Source: Bradyrhizobium sp. DOA9
GTDB taxonomy: Bacteria > Pseudomonadota > Alphaproteobacteria > Rhizobiales > Xanthobacteraceae
Direction: 5' to 3'
Length of the DNA stretch: 64,000 nt
Assembly (NCBI RefSeq): GCF_000617845.2
Contig: NZ_DF820425.1
Location: 3,337,725-3,401,724, forward strand
Below, in pieces: positions 51,899 to 60,687 of this stretch. Position 1 is the stretch's first letter, and each line of letters begins with the position of its first letter. A program made the translations under genes and the position numbers. A model generated the notes under the pieces. It was not told where the DNA came from. It searched no databases and saw only the letters and a program-made list of their open reading frames with translations.

Positions 51899-52675
51899 TT
51901 AACCCCACCCGGCGCTGATGCCGCCGTCGACCGTGTAGATCACGCCCGACGTATAGCCGGCGCGATCCGAGGCCAGGAACGCCATGAGGTCGCCGATCTC
52001 GCGCGCATGCGCGGGACGGCCGAGCGGCAGGCTCTTCTGGAATTCCTTGTAGCGGCTCTCGTCGCCGAACTGGTGCTGGGCCCGCGTCTTGAGCAGGGTA
52101 ACGTGGCGGTCGGTGCCGACGGGGCCGGGATTGATGCCGACCACGCGGATGTTGTCGGCGAGGCTCTTGCCGCCGAGCGCACGTGTGAACGCCATCAGCG
52201 CGGCATTGCCGGCGCTGCCGCAGATGTAATTGGCGTCGAACTTCTCGCCGGCCGCGCCGATGTCGTTGACGATGACGCCGCCGCCCCTGGCTTTCATCTG
52301 GGCGTAGATGTAGCGCGTCAGGTTGATATAGCCGAACACCTTCAATTCCCAGGCGTGCCGCCAGGTCGCCTCGTCGATCTTGTCGATCGAGCCGCCGGGG
52401 ATGTCGCCGGCATTGTTGACGAGGACGTCGATGTCGGCGGCTTCTTTCGCCAGCCGGGCCACGTCGTCCTCCTTGCGCAGATCGACGATGCTCGTTGTGG
52501 CGTCGATCTGGTGCGCGGCGCGCAAACGGTCGGCCAGCGCCTTGAGGTGATCGCTGCTCCTCGCCGCGAGCAGGAGATGCGCGCCTTCCTCTGCGAAGGC
52601 CTCGGCGGCGGCTGCGCCAATGCCCTTGGACGCGCCGGTGATCAGGACGCGCTTGCCGCGCAGATGCAGATCCAT
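51899..52675 (-). CDS. SDR family protein with atypical active site
   Basis: Protein of 258 residues with a Rossmann fold. The cofactor motif TGASKGIGAAAA (about 14-25) and NNAG (86-89) are intact, and the C-terminal GRPAHAREIGDLMAFLASD and GVIYTVDGG are normal. The usual NSS...YxxxK is replaced by VNDIGAAGEKFDANYICGSA and then GNAALMAF: neither the catalytic Ser nor the Lys is present, although a Tyr remains. It may have a different mechanism or a non-redox role. It is divergent from the tartrate dehydrogenase gene. Confidence 0.88.
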   Translation of the reverse strand: MDLHLRGKRVLITGASKGIGAAAAEAFAEEGAHLLLAARSSDHLKALADRLRAAHQIDATTSIVDLRKEDDVARLAKEAADIDVLVNNAGDIPGGSIDKIDEATWRHAWELKVFGYINLTRYIYAQMKARGGGVIVNDIGAAGEKFDANYICGSAGNAALMAFTRALGGKSLADNIRVVGINPGPVGTDRHVTLLKTRAQHQFGDESRYKEFQKSLPLGRPAHAREIGDLMAFLASDRAGYTSGVIYTVDGGISAGWG

Positions 52676-52741
52676 GGGGGTACTCGTTGGTGGGAACAGG
52701 GATCAAATCAGTAGGCGCTCGCCCGCGCCATGGTCAACATT

Positions 52742-52787
52742 GCAGTGCAGCGTTGCACTGCCGCCGCGTTTGGTCCATTGCAGTGCA
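52742..52787. promoter_or_regulatory. Candidate operator: GCAGTGCA palindrome plus extra half-site
   Basis: In the 154-base divergent gap, GCAGTGCA (52742-52749) and TGCACTGC (52754-52761) form a perfect palindrome with a 4-base spacer, and GCAGTGCA recurs at 52780-52787. Repeated half-sites suit a dimeric regulator of the SDR and tartrate dehydrogenase genes. No regulator gene is adjacent. Confidence 0.45.
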
Positions 52788-52829
52788 GTCAAAAGGCGGC
52801 GACTGCCGGACCAAAAAGGGACGTTCTCC

Positions 52830-53903
52830 ATGAGCAAGAAACAATACCGGATCGCGGTCATTCCCGGCGATGGCATCGGCAAGGAGGTGATGCCGGAGGG
52901 CCTGCGCGTTTTGGAGGCGGCGGCGAAGAAGCACAACGTCTCGCTGCATTTCGACCATTTCGACTTCTCGTCTTACGACTATTACGAGAAGCACGGCCAG
53001 ATGATGCCTGACGACTGGAAGGAGAAGATCGGCAAGCACGATGCGATCTATTTCGGTGCGGTCGGCTGGCCGGCCAAGATCCCGGACCACGTCTCGCTGT
53101 GGGGCTCGCTGATCAAGTTCCGCCGCGAGTTCGACCAGTACGTGAACCTGCGCCCGGTGCGGCTGATGCCCGGCGTGCCGTCGCCGCTGGCGGGGCGCAA
53201 GCCCGGCGATATCGATTTCTGGGTGGTGCGCGAAAACACCGAAGGCGAATATTCCTCGGTCGGCGGCCGCATGTTCCCGGACACCGACCGCGAATTCGTG
53301 ACGCAGCAGACGGTGATGACCCGTACCGGCGTCGACCGCATCCTGAAATTCGCCTTCGAGCTCGCGCAGTCGCGGCCCAAGAAGCACTTGACCTCGGCGA
53401 CCAAGTCCAACGGCATCTCGATCACCATGCCCTATTGGGACGAGCGCGTGGAGGCGATGGCCAAAAAGTATCCGGGCGTGAAGTGGGACAAGTACCACAT
53501 CGACATCCTGACCGCGAACTTCGTGCTGCATCCGGACTGGTTCGACGTCGTGGTCGGCTCCAATTTGTTCGGCGACATCCTCTCCGACCTCGGCCCGGCC
53601 TGCACCGGCACGATCGGCATCGCTCCGTCCGGCAACATCAACCCCGAAGGTGATTTCCCATCCGTGTTCGAACCGGTGCACGGCTCGGCGCCCGACATCG
53701 CAGGCCAGGGCATCGCCAACCCGATCGGCATGATCTGGTCCGGCGCGATGATGTTCGAGCATCTCGGCGAGAAGGAAGCCGGCAAGTCGATCGTCGAGGC
53801 GATCGAGCGCACGCTCGCCGAACGCACGCTGCGCACCAAGGATCTCGGCGGCAATGCCGATACGACGGCGTGCGGCAAGGCGGTTGCGGATATGGTGGAT
53901 TGA
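52830..53903 (+). CDS. Tartrate dehydrogenase/decarboxylase-like enzyme (TtuC family)
   Basis: Protein of 357 residues of the isocitrate/isopropylmalate dehydrogenase superfamily, a beta-decarboxylating NAD enzyme. AVIPGDGIGKEVMPEGLRVL, WVVRENTEGEYSSVGGRMF and SNLFGDILSDLGPACTG are superfamily blocks; FEPVHGSAPDIAGQGIANP is the adenosine-binding region. The 60s segment DHFDFSSYDYYEKHGQMMP and GAVGWPAKIPDHVSLWG are characteristic of tartrate/D-malate dehydrogenases rather than LeuB. Substrate could be L-tartrate, D-malate or a related hydroxyacid. It is followed by its own terminator. Confidence 0.9.
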   Translation: MSKKQYRIAVIPGDGIGKEVMPEGLRVLEAAAKKHNVSLHFDHFDFSSYDYYEKHGQMMPDDWKEKIGKHDAIYFGAVGWPAKIPDHVSLWGSLIKFRREFDQYVNLRPVRLMPGVPSPLAGRKPGDIDFWVVRENTEGEYSSVGGRMFPDTDREFVTQQTVMTRTGVDRILKFAFELAQSRPKKHLTSATKSNGISITMPYWDERVEAMAKKYPGVKWDKYHIDILTANFVLHPDWFDVVVGSNLFGDILSDLGPACTGTIGIAPSGNINPEGDFPSVFEPVHGSAPDIAGQGIANPIGMIWSGAMMFEHLGEKEAGKSIVEAIERTLAERTLRTKDLGGNADTTACGKAVADMVD

Positions 53904-53912
53904 CGGACAATG

Positions 53913-54000
53913 CGTAGGGTGGGTTAGCATAGCGTAACCCACCTCTTTTTTCTCGGCGAAGAAGGTGGTGGGTTACGCCTGCGGCTAACCCATCCTACGA
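53913..54000. repeat. Bipartite palindromic repeat, family C
   Basis: The element opens CGTAGGGTGGGTTAGC and closes GCTAACCCATCCTACG, near-perfect inverted ends, and each half has its own GGGTTA/TAACCC hairpin. GTAGGGTGGGTTAG-type elements are widespread intergenic repeats. Here it separates two convergent genes and the left half serves as a terminator. Confidence 0.8.
53918..53951 (+). terminator. Intrinsic terminator after the tartrate dehydrogenase gene
   Basis: Perfect 9-bp stem GGTGGGTTA/TAACCCACC (53918-53926 and 53935-53943), an 8-base loop, then TCTTTTTT. It is the left half of a longer dispersed-type element that extends to 54000. Confidence 0.85.
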
Positions 54001-54018
54001 TTTCTATTTCGTTCCCGA

Positions 54019-55092
54019 TCAGCCCACGATCTTCTCGATCGCCGCCTGATCCAGCCCGAACTTCTTTCCGGCTTCGATAATCTCCTGCCAGGTGGTCGGA
54101 TCGACCGGGATGCCTTCGGCGAGGCGTTTTTTCCTGGTCGCGCGCTCCGGATCGCCGGCGATCAGCACCTTGTCGACGCCGGGCGCGGGCGGCGAGCCGG
54201 TGTGCCAGGCGACGAAGCTCTCGACTTCGCGTGCAAGGTTCTCGCCGGTGCCGAGCTTGCCGGGGTCGATGACGATCGAGAGCATGCCGTTGAGGACGTT
54301 GTGCTTGCCGTCGGAGGAGCCTTTGACCACCTGCCCGCCGGAGAGCGCGCCGCCGAGGATTTCGCAGACCAGCGCAAGGCCCGAGCCCTTGTGCTCGCCG
54401 AAGGGGAGGATGGCACCGTAGGGCGGGATCACGGTGTAGCGCGGATTGATCGTGGGCTTGCCCTCGTGATCGATGATCGTGCCGGCCTCGAGCTCGACAC
54501 CCTTGTTATGGGCGACACGGGTCTTGCCCTGCGCGATCCTGCTGGTGGCGAAGTCGAGCACAATGGGATCCTTGCCGCTGCGCGGAATACCGACGCAGAA
54601 CGGATTGGTGCCGTGGCGCGCGTCGCTGCCGCCCCAGGGCGCCACGATCGGACGCGAGATCACGTTGACGAAGTGGATCGAGACCAGGCCGTGGTCGATG
54701 CACTGCTCGGCCCAGTGGCCGATGCGGCCGATGTGGTGCGAATTGGAGAGGCCGACGAGACAGACGCCGTTCTGCTTGGCGCGCGCGGCCGCGAGCTCCA
54801 TCGCTTCATGACCGATCACCTGGCCGTAGCCGGTGAGGCCGTCGAGGGTGAGGAGCGGGCCGGTGTCGAGCACGATCTTGACGTGCGCGTTCACGGCGAG
54901 GCCGCCATTGGTGACGCTCTGGACGTAGCGCGGGATCATGCCGACACCGTGCGAGTCGTGGCCTTTGAGATTGGCCTCGACGAGATTGGTGGCCACCAGC
55001 TCGGCCTCGCGGTCCGAGGAGCCGCCGGCCTTGACGATGGCGTGGACCACATTGGTGAGCGGCCCTGCCTTGATGATGCGATAGTCGGCCAT
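54019..55092 (-). CDS. Ldh family oxidoreductase (malate/ureidoglycolate/L-lactate-type dehydrogenase)
   Basis: Protein of 357 residues with the NAD(P)-dependent LDH2/MDG fold. HDSHGVGMIPRYVQ contains the catalytic His block; SNSHHIGRIGHWAEQ, PWGGSDARHGTNPFCVGIP and FGEHKGSGLALVCEILGGAL are family motifs. Members oxidise malate, lactate, ureidoglycolate, 2,3-diketogulonate or sulfolactate. The start at 55092 (MADYRIIKAG) is chosen over 55128. It follows the D-2-hydroxyacid dehydrogenase gene by 11 bases as the last gene of the LysR operon. Confidence 0.9.
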   Translation of the reverse strand: MADYRIIKAGPLTNVVHAIVKAGGSSDREAELVATNLVEANLKGHDSHGVGMIPRYVQSVTNGGLAVNAHVKIVLDTGPLLTLDGLTGYGQVIGHEAMELAAARAKQNGVCLVGLSNSHHIGRIGHWAEQCIDHGLVSIHFVNVISRPIVAPWGGSDARHGTNPFCVGIPRSGKDPIVLDFATSRIAQGKTRVAHNKGVELEAGTIIDHEGKPTINPRYTVIPPYGAILPFGEHKGSGLALVCEILGGALSGGQVVKGSSDGKHNVLNGMLSIVIDPGKLGTGENLAREVESFVAWHTGSPPAPGVDKVLIAGDPERATRKKRLAEGIPVDPTTWQEIIEAGKKFGLDQAAIEKIVG

Positions 55093-55103
55093 TGTTGTTG
55101 CTC

Positions 55104-56015
55104 TTATCCCTTCACGATCCGGCGGCAATGGACCAATGCCGCTTCAATCAGGTTCTCGCTCGCCTCGGGCGTGCGGAAGGCCGAATGCGCCGACAGCGTC
55201 ACGTTTGGAATTTTCGTCAGCGGGTGATCCGCAGGCAGCGGCTCGGTGTTGAAGACGTCGAGGCCGGCATGGCGGATGTGGCCCGACTTCAGCGCCTCGA
55301 TCATGGCGGCTTCGTCAACGATCGCGGCGCGTGCGGTATTGACGAGAATGACGCCGCGCTTCATCGCAAAAATCTTCTCGCGCGTGATCATGCCGCGCGT
55401 CTCGTCGTTGAGCAGCAGGTGCAGCGACACGACGTCGCTTCTGGCCAGCACGCTGTCGAGATCGGTGAATTCGACGCTCGCGTGGCTCTTCGGCGAGCGG
55501 TTCCAGGCAATCACCTTCATGCCGCTGCCGGACGCGATGCGCGCGACCTCCGCGGCGATGCCGCCGAAGCCGATCAGGCCGAGCGTCTTGCCGGTGAGCT
55601 GCATGCCGTCCTCGCGCAGCCAGTTTCCGGCCCGCATCTCGCGGTCCATCATCGCGATGACGCGGGCGGAAGCCCACATCAGCGCGATCGCCGATTCCGC
55701 AACCGCCGTGTCGCCGTAGCCCTTGATCAGATGCACGGAGATGCCGAGCTGGCTAAGCTCTTCCGGGTTCATGTAGCTGCGCGCGCCGGTGCCGAGGAAC
55801 ACGACGTGCTTCAGCCCGGTGCATTTCCTCGCGACCTCGGTCGGCAGCGCGGTGTGGTCGACGATCGCGATCTCGGCGCCGTCGAGAATGGCAGGATATT
55901 GCTCGGGCGTGATGTCGGGATCCCTGTTGATCCGCACCTTGGGATCGCCGGGCTTCTCCAGCCGCTCCATGATCACGGCCAGCGATTCATTGGCGTCGAC
56001 GAAAACTCCGCGCAT
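55104..56015 (-). CDS. D-2-hydroxyacid dehydrogenase family protein
   Basis: Protein of 303 residues, NAD-dependent. The nucleotide motif is GLIGFGGIAAEVARIA; catalytic Arg lies in LVNTARAAIVDE, Glu in GLDVFNTEPLP and His in VTLSAHSAFRTPEA. This matches the PGDH/hydroxypyruvate reductase group. It is 12 bases after the M20 hydrolase gene and 11 bases before the Ldh gene. The reaction is probably reduction or oxidation of a 2-keto/2-hydroxy acid formed in the same pathway. Confidence 0.92.
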   Translation of the reverse strand: MRGVFVDANESLAVIMERLEKPGDPKVRINRDPDITPEQYPAILDGAEIAIVDHTALPTEVARKCTGLKHVVFLGTGARSYMNPEELSQLGISVHLIKGYGDTAVAESAIALMWASARVIAMMDREMRAGNWLREDGMQLTGKTLGLIGFGGIAAEVARIASGSGMKVIAWNRSPKSHASVEFTDLDSVLARSDVVSLHLLLNDETRGMITREKIFAMKRGVILVNTARAAIVDEAAMIEALKSGHIRHAGLDVFNTEPLPADHPLTKIPNVTLSAHSAFRTPEASENLIEAALVHCRRIVKG

Positions 56016-56027
56016 GGTTCTCTCCGG

Positions 56028-57278
56028 TCAGGACGCAACGCCGGCGATCGCCAGCACGGTATGCATGAGAACGTTGGTGCCCGCGGCGCAGTCGCCCTGC
56101 GTGGCGTCCTCCAGCTCGTTGTGGCTGATGCCATCCTTGCAGGGCACGAACACCATCGCCGCAGGCATGATCGTGTTGAGATTGCAGGCATCGTGGCCGG
56201 CGCCGGAGGTGATGCGGCGCGAGGAATAGCCGAGCGTCTTGGCCGCATTCTCGACCGCGGCGATGAGCTTGGGATCGAAATGCGTCGGCGGCTTGCGCCA
56301 GACCAGATCGATCTTGACCTCGACCTTGCGGCGCGCGGCGATCTCCGCGATTGCCGCCCGCAGATCGCGATCGAGCGCGTCCATGATGGCGCCGTCGGCA
56401 CTGCGGCAATCCATGGTGAAGGCGATCTCGCCGGGAATGACGTTGCGCGAGGGATTGGCGATCACGGCCTCGCCGATGGTGCCGACGGCGTTCGGTCCGT
56501 GCTTCCTGGCAATCGACTCCATCGCCAGCACGATTTCGGACAAGGTCGCCAGCGCATCGCGCCGCAGCGGCATCGGCGTCGAGCCCGCATGGCTCTCGAA
56601 GCCGGAGATCTTGCCGTCGTACCACAGCACGCCCTGGCCGGAATCGACCACGCCGATGGTCTTGCCTTCCGCTTCCAGGATCGGCCCCTGCTCGATGTGC
56701 AGCTCGACGAAGCAGCCGAGCTTCTGGAAGCCGACTGGCTTGCCGCCGCGATAGCCGATACTATCGAGCGCCTGGCCGACGGTGGTGCCCTCGGCGTCCT
56801 TGCGCGACAAGATGTCGTCGGTGGTGAAGTCGCCGACATAGGCGGCGGAGGCCATCATCGCAGGTGCGAAGCGCGAGCCTTCCTCGTTGGTCCAGTTCAC
56901 GATGCAGATCGGCGCCTCGGTCTCGATGCCGGCGTCGTTCAGCGTGCGGATCACCTCCAGCGCGCCGAGCGTTCCCAGGATGCCGTCATACTTGCCGCCG
57001 GTCGGCTGGGTGTCGAGGTGCGAGCCGATGCCGACGGGCAGCTTCGACATGTCGCGGCCCTTGCGCAGGCCGAACTGTGATCCGAGCGCGTCGACGTGGA
57101 CTTCCAGTCCGGCATCCTCGCAGGCCTTGCGGAACCAATCGCGAACCTGCTTGTCTTCGCGGCTCAGCGTCAGCCGCCGCACGCCGCCTTTGGCCGTCGC
57201 GCCGAATTGCGCGGTCTCGTGGATGGAGCCCCACAGGCGGGCGGAATCGATTTGCAGGTTGGTCGCGGCTCGGCTCAT
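56028..57278 (-). CDS. M20 family Zn-dependent amidohydrolase (N-carbamoyl-L-amino acid hydrolase/allantoate type)
   Basis: Protein of 416 residues. Metal-binding motifs are GSHLDTQPTGGKYDG (His and Asp), NEEGSRFAPAM (Glu), ELHIEQGP (His, Glu) and the C-terminal GHDACNL; GFESHAGSTPM lies in the dimerisation domain. The set fits allantoate amidohydrolases, ureidoglycolases and N-carbamoyl-L-amino acid hydrolases, which release CO2 and ammonia. It is the gene just after LysR. Which substrate is used cannot be told by eye. Confidence 0.92.
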   Translation of the reverse strand: MSRAATNLQIDSARLWGSIHETAQFGATAKGGVRRLTLSREDKQVRDWFRKACEDAGLEVHVDALGSQFGLRKGRDMSKLPVGIGSHLDTQPTGGKYDGILGTLGALEVIRTLNDAGIETEAPICIVNWTNEEGSRFAPAMMASAAYVGDFTTDDILSRKDAEGTTVGQALDSIGYRGGKPVGFQKLGCFVELHIEQGPILEAEGKTIGVVDSGQGVLWYDGKISGFESHAGSTPMPLRRDALATLSEIVLAMESIARKHGPNAVGTIGEAVIANPSRNVIPGEIAFTMDCRSADGAIMDALDRDLRAAIAEIAARRKVEVKIDLVWRKPPTHFDPKLIAAVENAAKTLGYSSRRITSGAGHDACNLNTIMPAAMVFVPCKDGISHNELEDATQGDCAAGTNVLMHTVLAIAGVAS

Positions 57279-57309
57279 GCGTCAGTCTCTCGTTTGTCCG
57301 GCGCCTTTT

Positions 57310-58227
57310 TCAATGACGCGCCTGCGCGGGCGCGTCAACTGCGAGGCTGCTCTGCGCAATTTGCCGTGCAAGCTCGGCGACGCGCTCCACGGCGACGACG
57401 TCGGGCGAAGCCAGCCAGCTTGCGGTGAAGGTCAGCGGCGCGATGGAAAGATCGGTGTCGAGCAGCTGCAGGCGCCCGTCGGCAAGCTCGCTCTCGACGA
57501 TGGCGTCGGGGATCACGGCGATGCCGAGGCCCTCGACCGCCATGTGAATGACGGTCGCCAGAGAAGCGGACGCATGCAGGCGGATCGGCGGCAGGTCCGG
57601 CCGGTCGAACACCTCGCGCACGACCTCGTAGGGCTTGGTCTTGCGCGGGAAGGTGATGATCGGAAACCGCGCGAGCTCCGCCGGCGTCAACGGGCCCTTG
57701 CCGAGCCCGAGCGAGGGACTTGCGAGGAAGCCGATCGGATAATCGGCGAGCACGCGGTTGTGCACGCCGGAGGCGGATAGCGGTCCGACCACGAAGGCGA
57801 GCTCGATCTCCTGCGCGAGCAGGCGCGCGGTGAGGTTCGGCGTGATGTCGACCTCGATCTCCAGCGACAGGTTCGGATAGGCCTCGTTGACGCTCTTGAC
57901 GAGCCGCGGCAGCCAGGTGTGCACGATGGTCTCGGCGACGCCGAGCCGCATCACGCCGCGCATCGCCGAAGCATCGCCGATCTCCGCCATCATCGCAGCG
58001 CGCAGGCCGATCAGCTTCTCCGCATAGACCATCATCTGCCGGCCGCTCGGGGTCGGTGACGCCACGCGATGATCGCGGTTCAAGAGCTTCACGCCCATCT
58101 CGCGCTCGAGCTGGGCGATGCGCTGGGAGATCGCCGGCTGGGTGGTATTGAGCCGTTGTGCCGCGCCGCGGAAGCTGCCGAGCTTTACAACCCACAGGAA
58201 CGTCTCGATCGACCTGAAGTCCAGCAT
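57310..58227 (-). CDS. LysR family transcriptional regulator
   Basis: Protein of 305 residues. The N-terminal winged helix-turn-helix is SFRGAAQRLNTTQPAISQRI within the first 60 residues; the C-terminal co-inducer domain follows (LEIEVDITPNLTARLLAQEI, VEGLGIAVIPDAIVE). It is the first gene of a leftward operon with the M20 hydrolase (31 bases on) and diverges from the DUF1445 hydro-lyase. A 21-bp perfect palindrome lies 17 bases upstream of its ATG. Confidence 0.94.
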   Translation of the reverse strand: MLDFRSIETFLWVVKLGSFRGAAQRLNTTQPAISQRIAQLEREMGVKLLNRDHRVASPTPSGRQMMVYAEKLIGLRAAMMAEIGDASAMRGVMRLGVAETIVHTWLPRLVKSVNEAYPNLSLEIEVDITPNLTARLLAQEIELAFVVGPLSASGVHNRVLADYPIGFLASPSLGLGKGPLTPAELARFPIITFPRKTKPYEVVREVFDRPDLPPIRLHASASLATVIHMAVEGLGIAVIPDAIVESELADGRLQLLDTDLSIAPLTFTASWLASPDVVAVERVAELARQIAQSSLAVDAPAQARH

Positions 58228-58244
58228 TGGAAGGATTTTCCCGA

Positions 58245-58265
58245 TCGATAAATCAGATTTATCGA
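58245..58265. promoter_or_regulatory. LysR-type operator: 21-bp perfect palindrome
   Basis: Arms TCGATAAATC and GATTTATCGA around a central A at 58255, with a T-N11-A core (58249 and 58261). It lies in the 120-base gap between the LysR and DUF1445 genes, 17 bases from the LysR start, where LysR proteins usually bind for autoregulation and divergent activation. Confidence 0.75.
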
Positions 58266-58347
58266 GATTGATTAGAAACGAAGATTAGACTTTATAGCAC
58301 GCTTGGTGTTGGCTTGTCTTTGTCGAGTTTATAGGCAGGTCGATCAC

Positions 58348-59163
58348 ATGACTGTTTTGGTGGCAGCGCAGCAAACTGAAACACCCGACGCCCTCCCGAG
58401 CCGCAAGGCCCGGCTCGCCTACCGCGAGGGGCTGGTCGCCTCCACCGCCGGCGTCGCCCCCGGATACGTCCAGGGCAATCTGGCGATCCTGCCGGCGGAT
58501 TATGCCGGCGCCTTCCACCGCTTCTGTCAGCTCAATCCCAAGCCGTGCCCGATCATCGGCATGTCCGATGTCGGCAGCCCTTTCATCCCCTCGCTCGGCG
58601 CCGACCTCGACATCCGCACCGACGTGCCACGCTACCGCGTCTGGTGCGACGGCGAGGTCGTGGACGAGCCGACCGACGTGAAGAGCTACTGGCGCGACGA
58701 TCTCGTCACCTTCGTGCTCGGCTGCTCGTTCTCGTTCGAGGAGGCTCTGCTCGAGGAGGGCATGCCGATCAGGCACATCGAGAAGAACGTACGCGTGCCG
58801 ATGTACCGCACCAACATCGCCTGCGGCGTATCGGGTCCGTTCGCCGGTCCCATGGTGGTGTCGATGCGCCCGTTCAAGCCGGCCGATGCGATCCGCGCGG
58901 TGCAGATCACCTCGCGCTATCCGGCCGTGCACGGCGCGCCCGTGCATCTCGGCCATCCGCATCTGATCGGCATCAAGGATATCGCCAAGCCAGACTACGG
59001 CGATCCGGTACCGGTCGCCGACGACGAGATTCCGGTGTTCTGGGCCTGCGGGGTGACGCCGCAATCGGTCATCAACGCCGCCAAGCTGCCGTTCGCAATC
59101 ACGCATTCGCCCGGCCTGATGCTGGTGACCGATCTCAAGAACAGAAACATGGCCGTGATTTAG
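58348..59163 (+). CDS. Putative hydro-lyase of the DUF1445/D-glutamate cyclase family
   Basis: Protein of 271 residues. [52 protein letters not shown] and [20 protein letters not shown] are family motifs, with Cys in NIACG. A mammalian family member converts D-glutamate to 5-oxo-D-proline; bacterial enzymes are unassigned. It is controlled with the divergent LysR operon through the shared palindrome. The start at 58348 is chosen because it keeps the family N-terminus; no strong ribosome site is seen. Confidence 0.87.
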   Translation: MTVLVAAQQTETPDALPSRKARLAYREGLVASTAGVAPGYVQGNLAILPADYAGAFHRFCQLNPKPCPIIGMSDVGSPFIPSLGADLDIRTDVPRYRVWCDGEVVDEPTDVKSYWRDDLVTFVLGCSFSFEEALLEEGMPIRHIEKNVRVPMYRTNIACGVSGPFAGPMVVSMRPFKPADAIRAVQITSRYPAVHGAPVHLGHPHLIGIKDIAKPDYGDPVPVADDEIPVFWACGVTPQSVINAAKLPFAITHSPGLMLVTDLKNRNMAVI

Positions 59164-59252
59164 TGGGCAGCGTCTGCTGCTTCTTCAGGCTTTACCGCAT
59201 CCACCAATCGCTTCATTCGATCAGCCGAAATTCAGGAACAGGGGACTTTGCC

Positions 59253-60497
59253 ATGACGATCACTCGCCGCGAAATGTTGTTGGGAGCGACCGCCACTGCC
59301 GCTCTGGTGCCGCTGGCAGCGCGCGCACAGACGGCGGAGGTCGTGATCGGCGTGATCTATCCGTTCTCCGGCGGCAGCGCGCAGCAGGGCGTCGACGCGC
59401 AGAAGGCCTATGAGACCGCGCTCGAAGTCATCAACAAGGACAGCGATTTCGACTTGCCGCTGGCCAAGGGCGAGGGCCTGCCGGGTCTCGGCGGCGCCAA
59501 GATCCGTCTCGTGTTCGCCGACCATCAGGCCGATCCGCAGAAGGGCCGCGCCGAGGCCGAGCGCCTGATCACACAGGAGAAGGTCTCTGCCATCATCGGC
59601 ACTTATCAGAGCGCGGTGGCCGTCACCGTCAGCCAGATCTGCGAACGCTACCAGGTTCCGTTCCTGTCCGCCGACAATTCCTCGCCGAGCCTGCACCGCC
59701 GCGGCCTGAAATATTACTTCCGCGCCTCGCCGCACGACGAGATGTACTCGGCCGCGATGTTCGACTTCTTCGACGCCATGAAGAAGAAGGGCACCAAGAT
59801 CGAGACGCTGTCGCTGTTCCACGAGGACACCATCTTCGGCACCGATTCCGGCAATGCCCAGACCAAGATCGCCGGCGAGCGCGGCTACAAGATCGTCACC
59901 GATATCAAGTATCGCGCCAACTCGCCCTCGCTCTCGGCCGAGGTGCAGCAGCTCAAGACCGCCAATGCCGACGTGCTGATGCCGTCGAGCTACACCACCG
60001 ACGGCATCCTCCTGGTCAAGACCATGGCCGAGCTCGGCTACAAGCCGAATGCGATCGTGGCGCAGGACGCCGGCTTCTCCGAGAAGGCGCTCTACGACGC
60101 CGTCGGCGACAAGCTCGAAGGCGTGATCTCGCGCGGCACCTTCTCGCTCGACCTCGCGCAGAAGCGGCCGATGGTCGGCAAGATCAACGAGATGTTCAAG
60201 GCCAGGTCCGGCAAGGACTTCAACGACCTCACCTCACGCCAGTTCATGGGCCTGATCATCCTCGCCGACGCCATCAGCCGCGCCAAGTCGACCGACGGCG
60301 AGAAGATCCGCGACGCGCTCGCGGCCACCGACATCCCGGGCGAGAAGACCATCATGCCCTGGAAGCGCGTCAAGTTCGACGAGATGGGCCAGAACAACGA
60401 CGCCGACCCCGTGCTGCTGCAATATGTCGGCGGCAAGTTCGTCACCATCTTCCCGCCGCAGGCCGCGATCGCCGAGGCGATCTGGCCGATGAAGTAA
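59253..60497 (+). CDS. Branched-chain-type ABC transporter substrate-binding protein (LivK/AmiC fold)
   Basis: Periplasmic binding protein of 414 residues. The N-terminus MTITRREMLLGATATAALVP has an RR pair before a hydrophobic stretch, so export may use Tat; cleavage is near AARAQ. The mature part opens EVVIGVIYPFSGGSAQQGVD, with GGAKIRLVFADHQADPQKGR and IGTYQSAVAVTVSQICERY, typical of LivK-like proteins. GGGGAC precedes the ATG at 59253. It lies 89 bases after the hydro-lyase and is first in the Liv cluster. The ligand is unlikely to be assumed; these proteins bind amino acids, amides or aromatics. Confidence 0.92.
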   Translation: MTITRREMLLGATATAALVPLAARAQTAEVVIGVIYPFSGGSAQQGVDAQKAYETALEVINKDSDFDLPLAKGEGLPGLGGAKIRLVFADHQADPQKGRAEAERLITQEKVSAIIGTYQSAVAVTVSQICERYQVPFLSADNSSPSLHRRGLKYYFRASPHDEMYSAAMFDFFDAMKKKGTKIETLSLFHEDTIFGTDSGNAQTKIAGERGYKIVTDIKYRANSPSLSAEVQQLKTANADVLMPSSYTTDGILLVKTMAELGYKPNAIVAQDAGFSEKALYDAVGDKLEGVISRGTFSLDLAQKRPMVGKINEMFKARSGKDFNDLTSRQFMGLIILADAISRAKSTDGEKIRDALAATDIPGEKTIMPWKRVKFDEMGQNNDADPVLLQYVGGKFVTIFPPQAAIAEAIWPMK

Positions 60498-60536
60498 GCA
60501 CTGCGCGAGCAGGGGATCGAGATCGTCGCACGGCCT

Positions 60537-60652
60537 CGTCATTGCGAGGAGCCCGCGACAAAATTGCGAAGCAATTTTGCGCTGGCGACGAAGCAATCCA
60601 GAATGTCTCCGCGGTGGGATTGCTGGATTGCTTCGCTTCGCTCGCAATGACG
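60537..60652. repeat. Intergenic palindromic repeat family A, copy 6 (long form)
   Basis: Starts CGTCATTGCGAGGAGCCCGC, has nested hairpin AAAATTGC/GCAATTTT like copy 1, and ends GCTTCGCTCGCAATGACG. It lies between the binding-protein and LivH genes. Confidence 0.92.
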
Positions 60653-60687
60653 AAGCAAACGATGACGTTTCGAACGGGGGACCAGAG

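Noticed and set aside
55092..57080. 662-codon open frame on the plus strand
   Set aside because: Shadow of the D-2-hydroxyacid dehydrogenase and M20 hydrolase genes.
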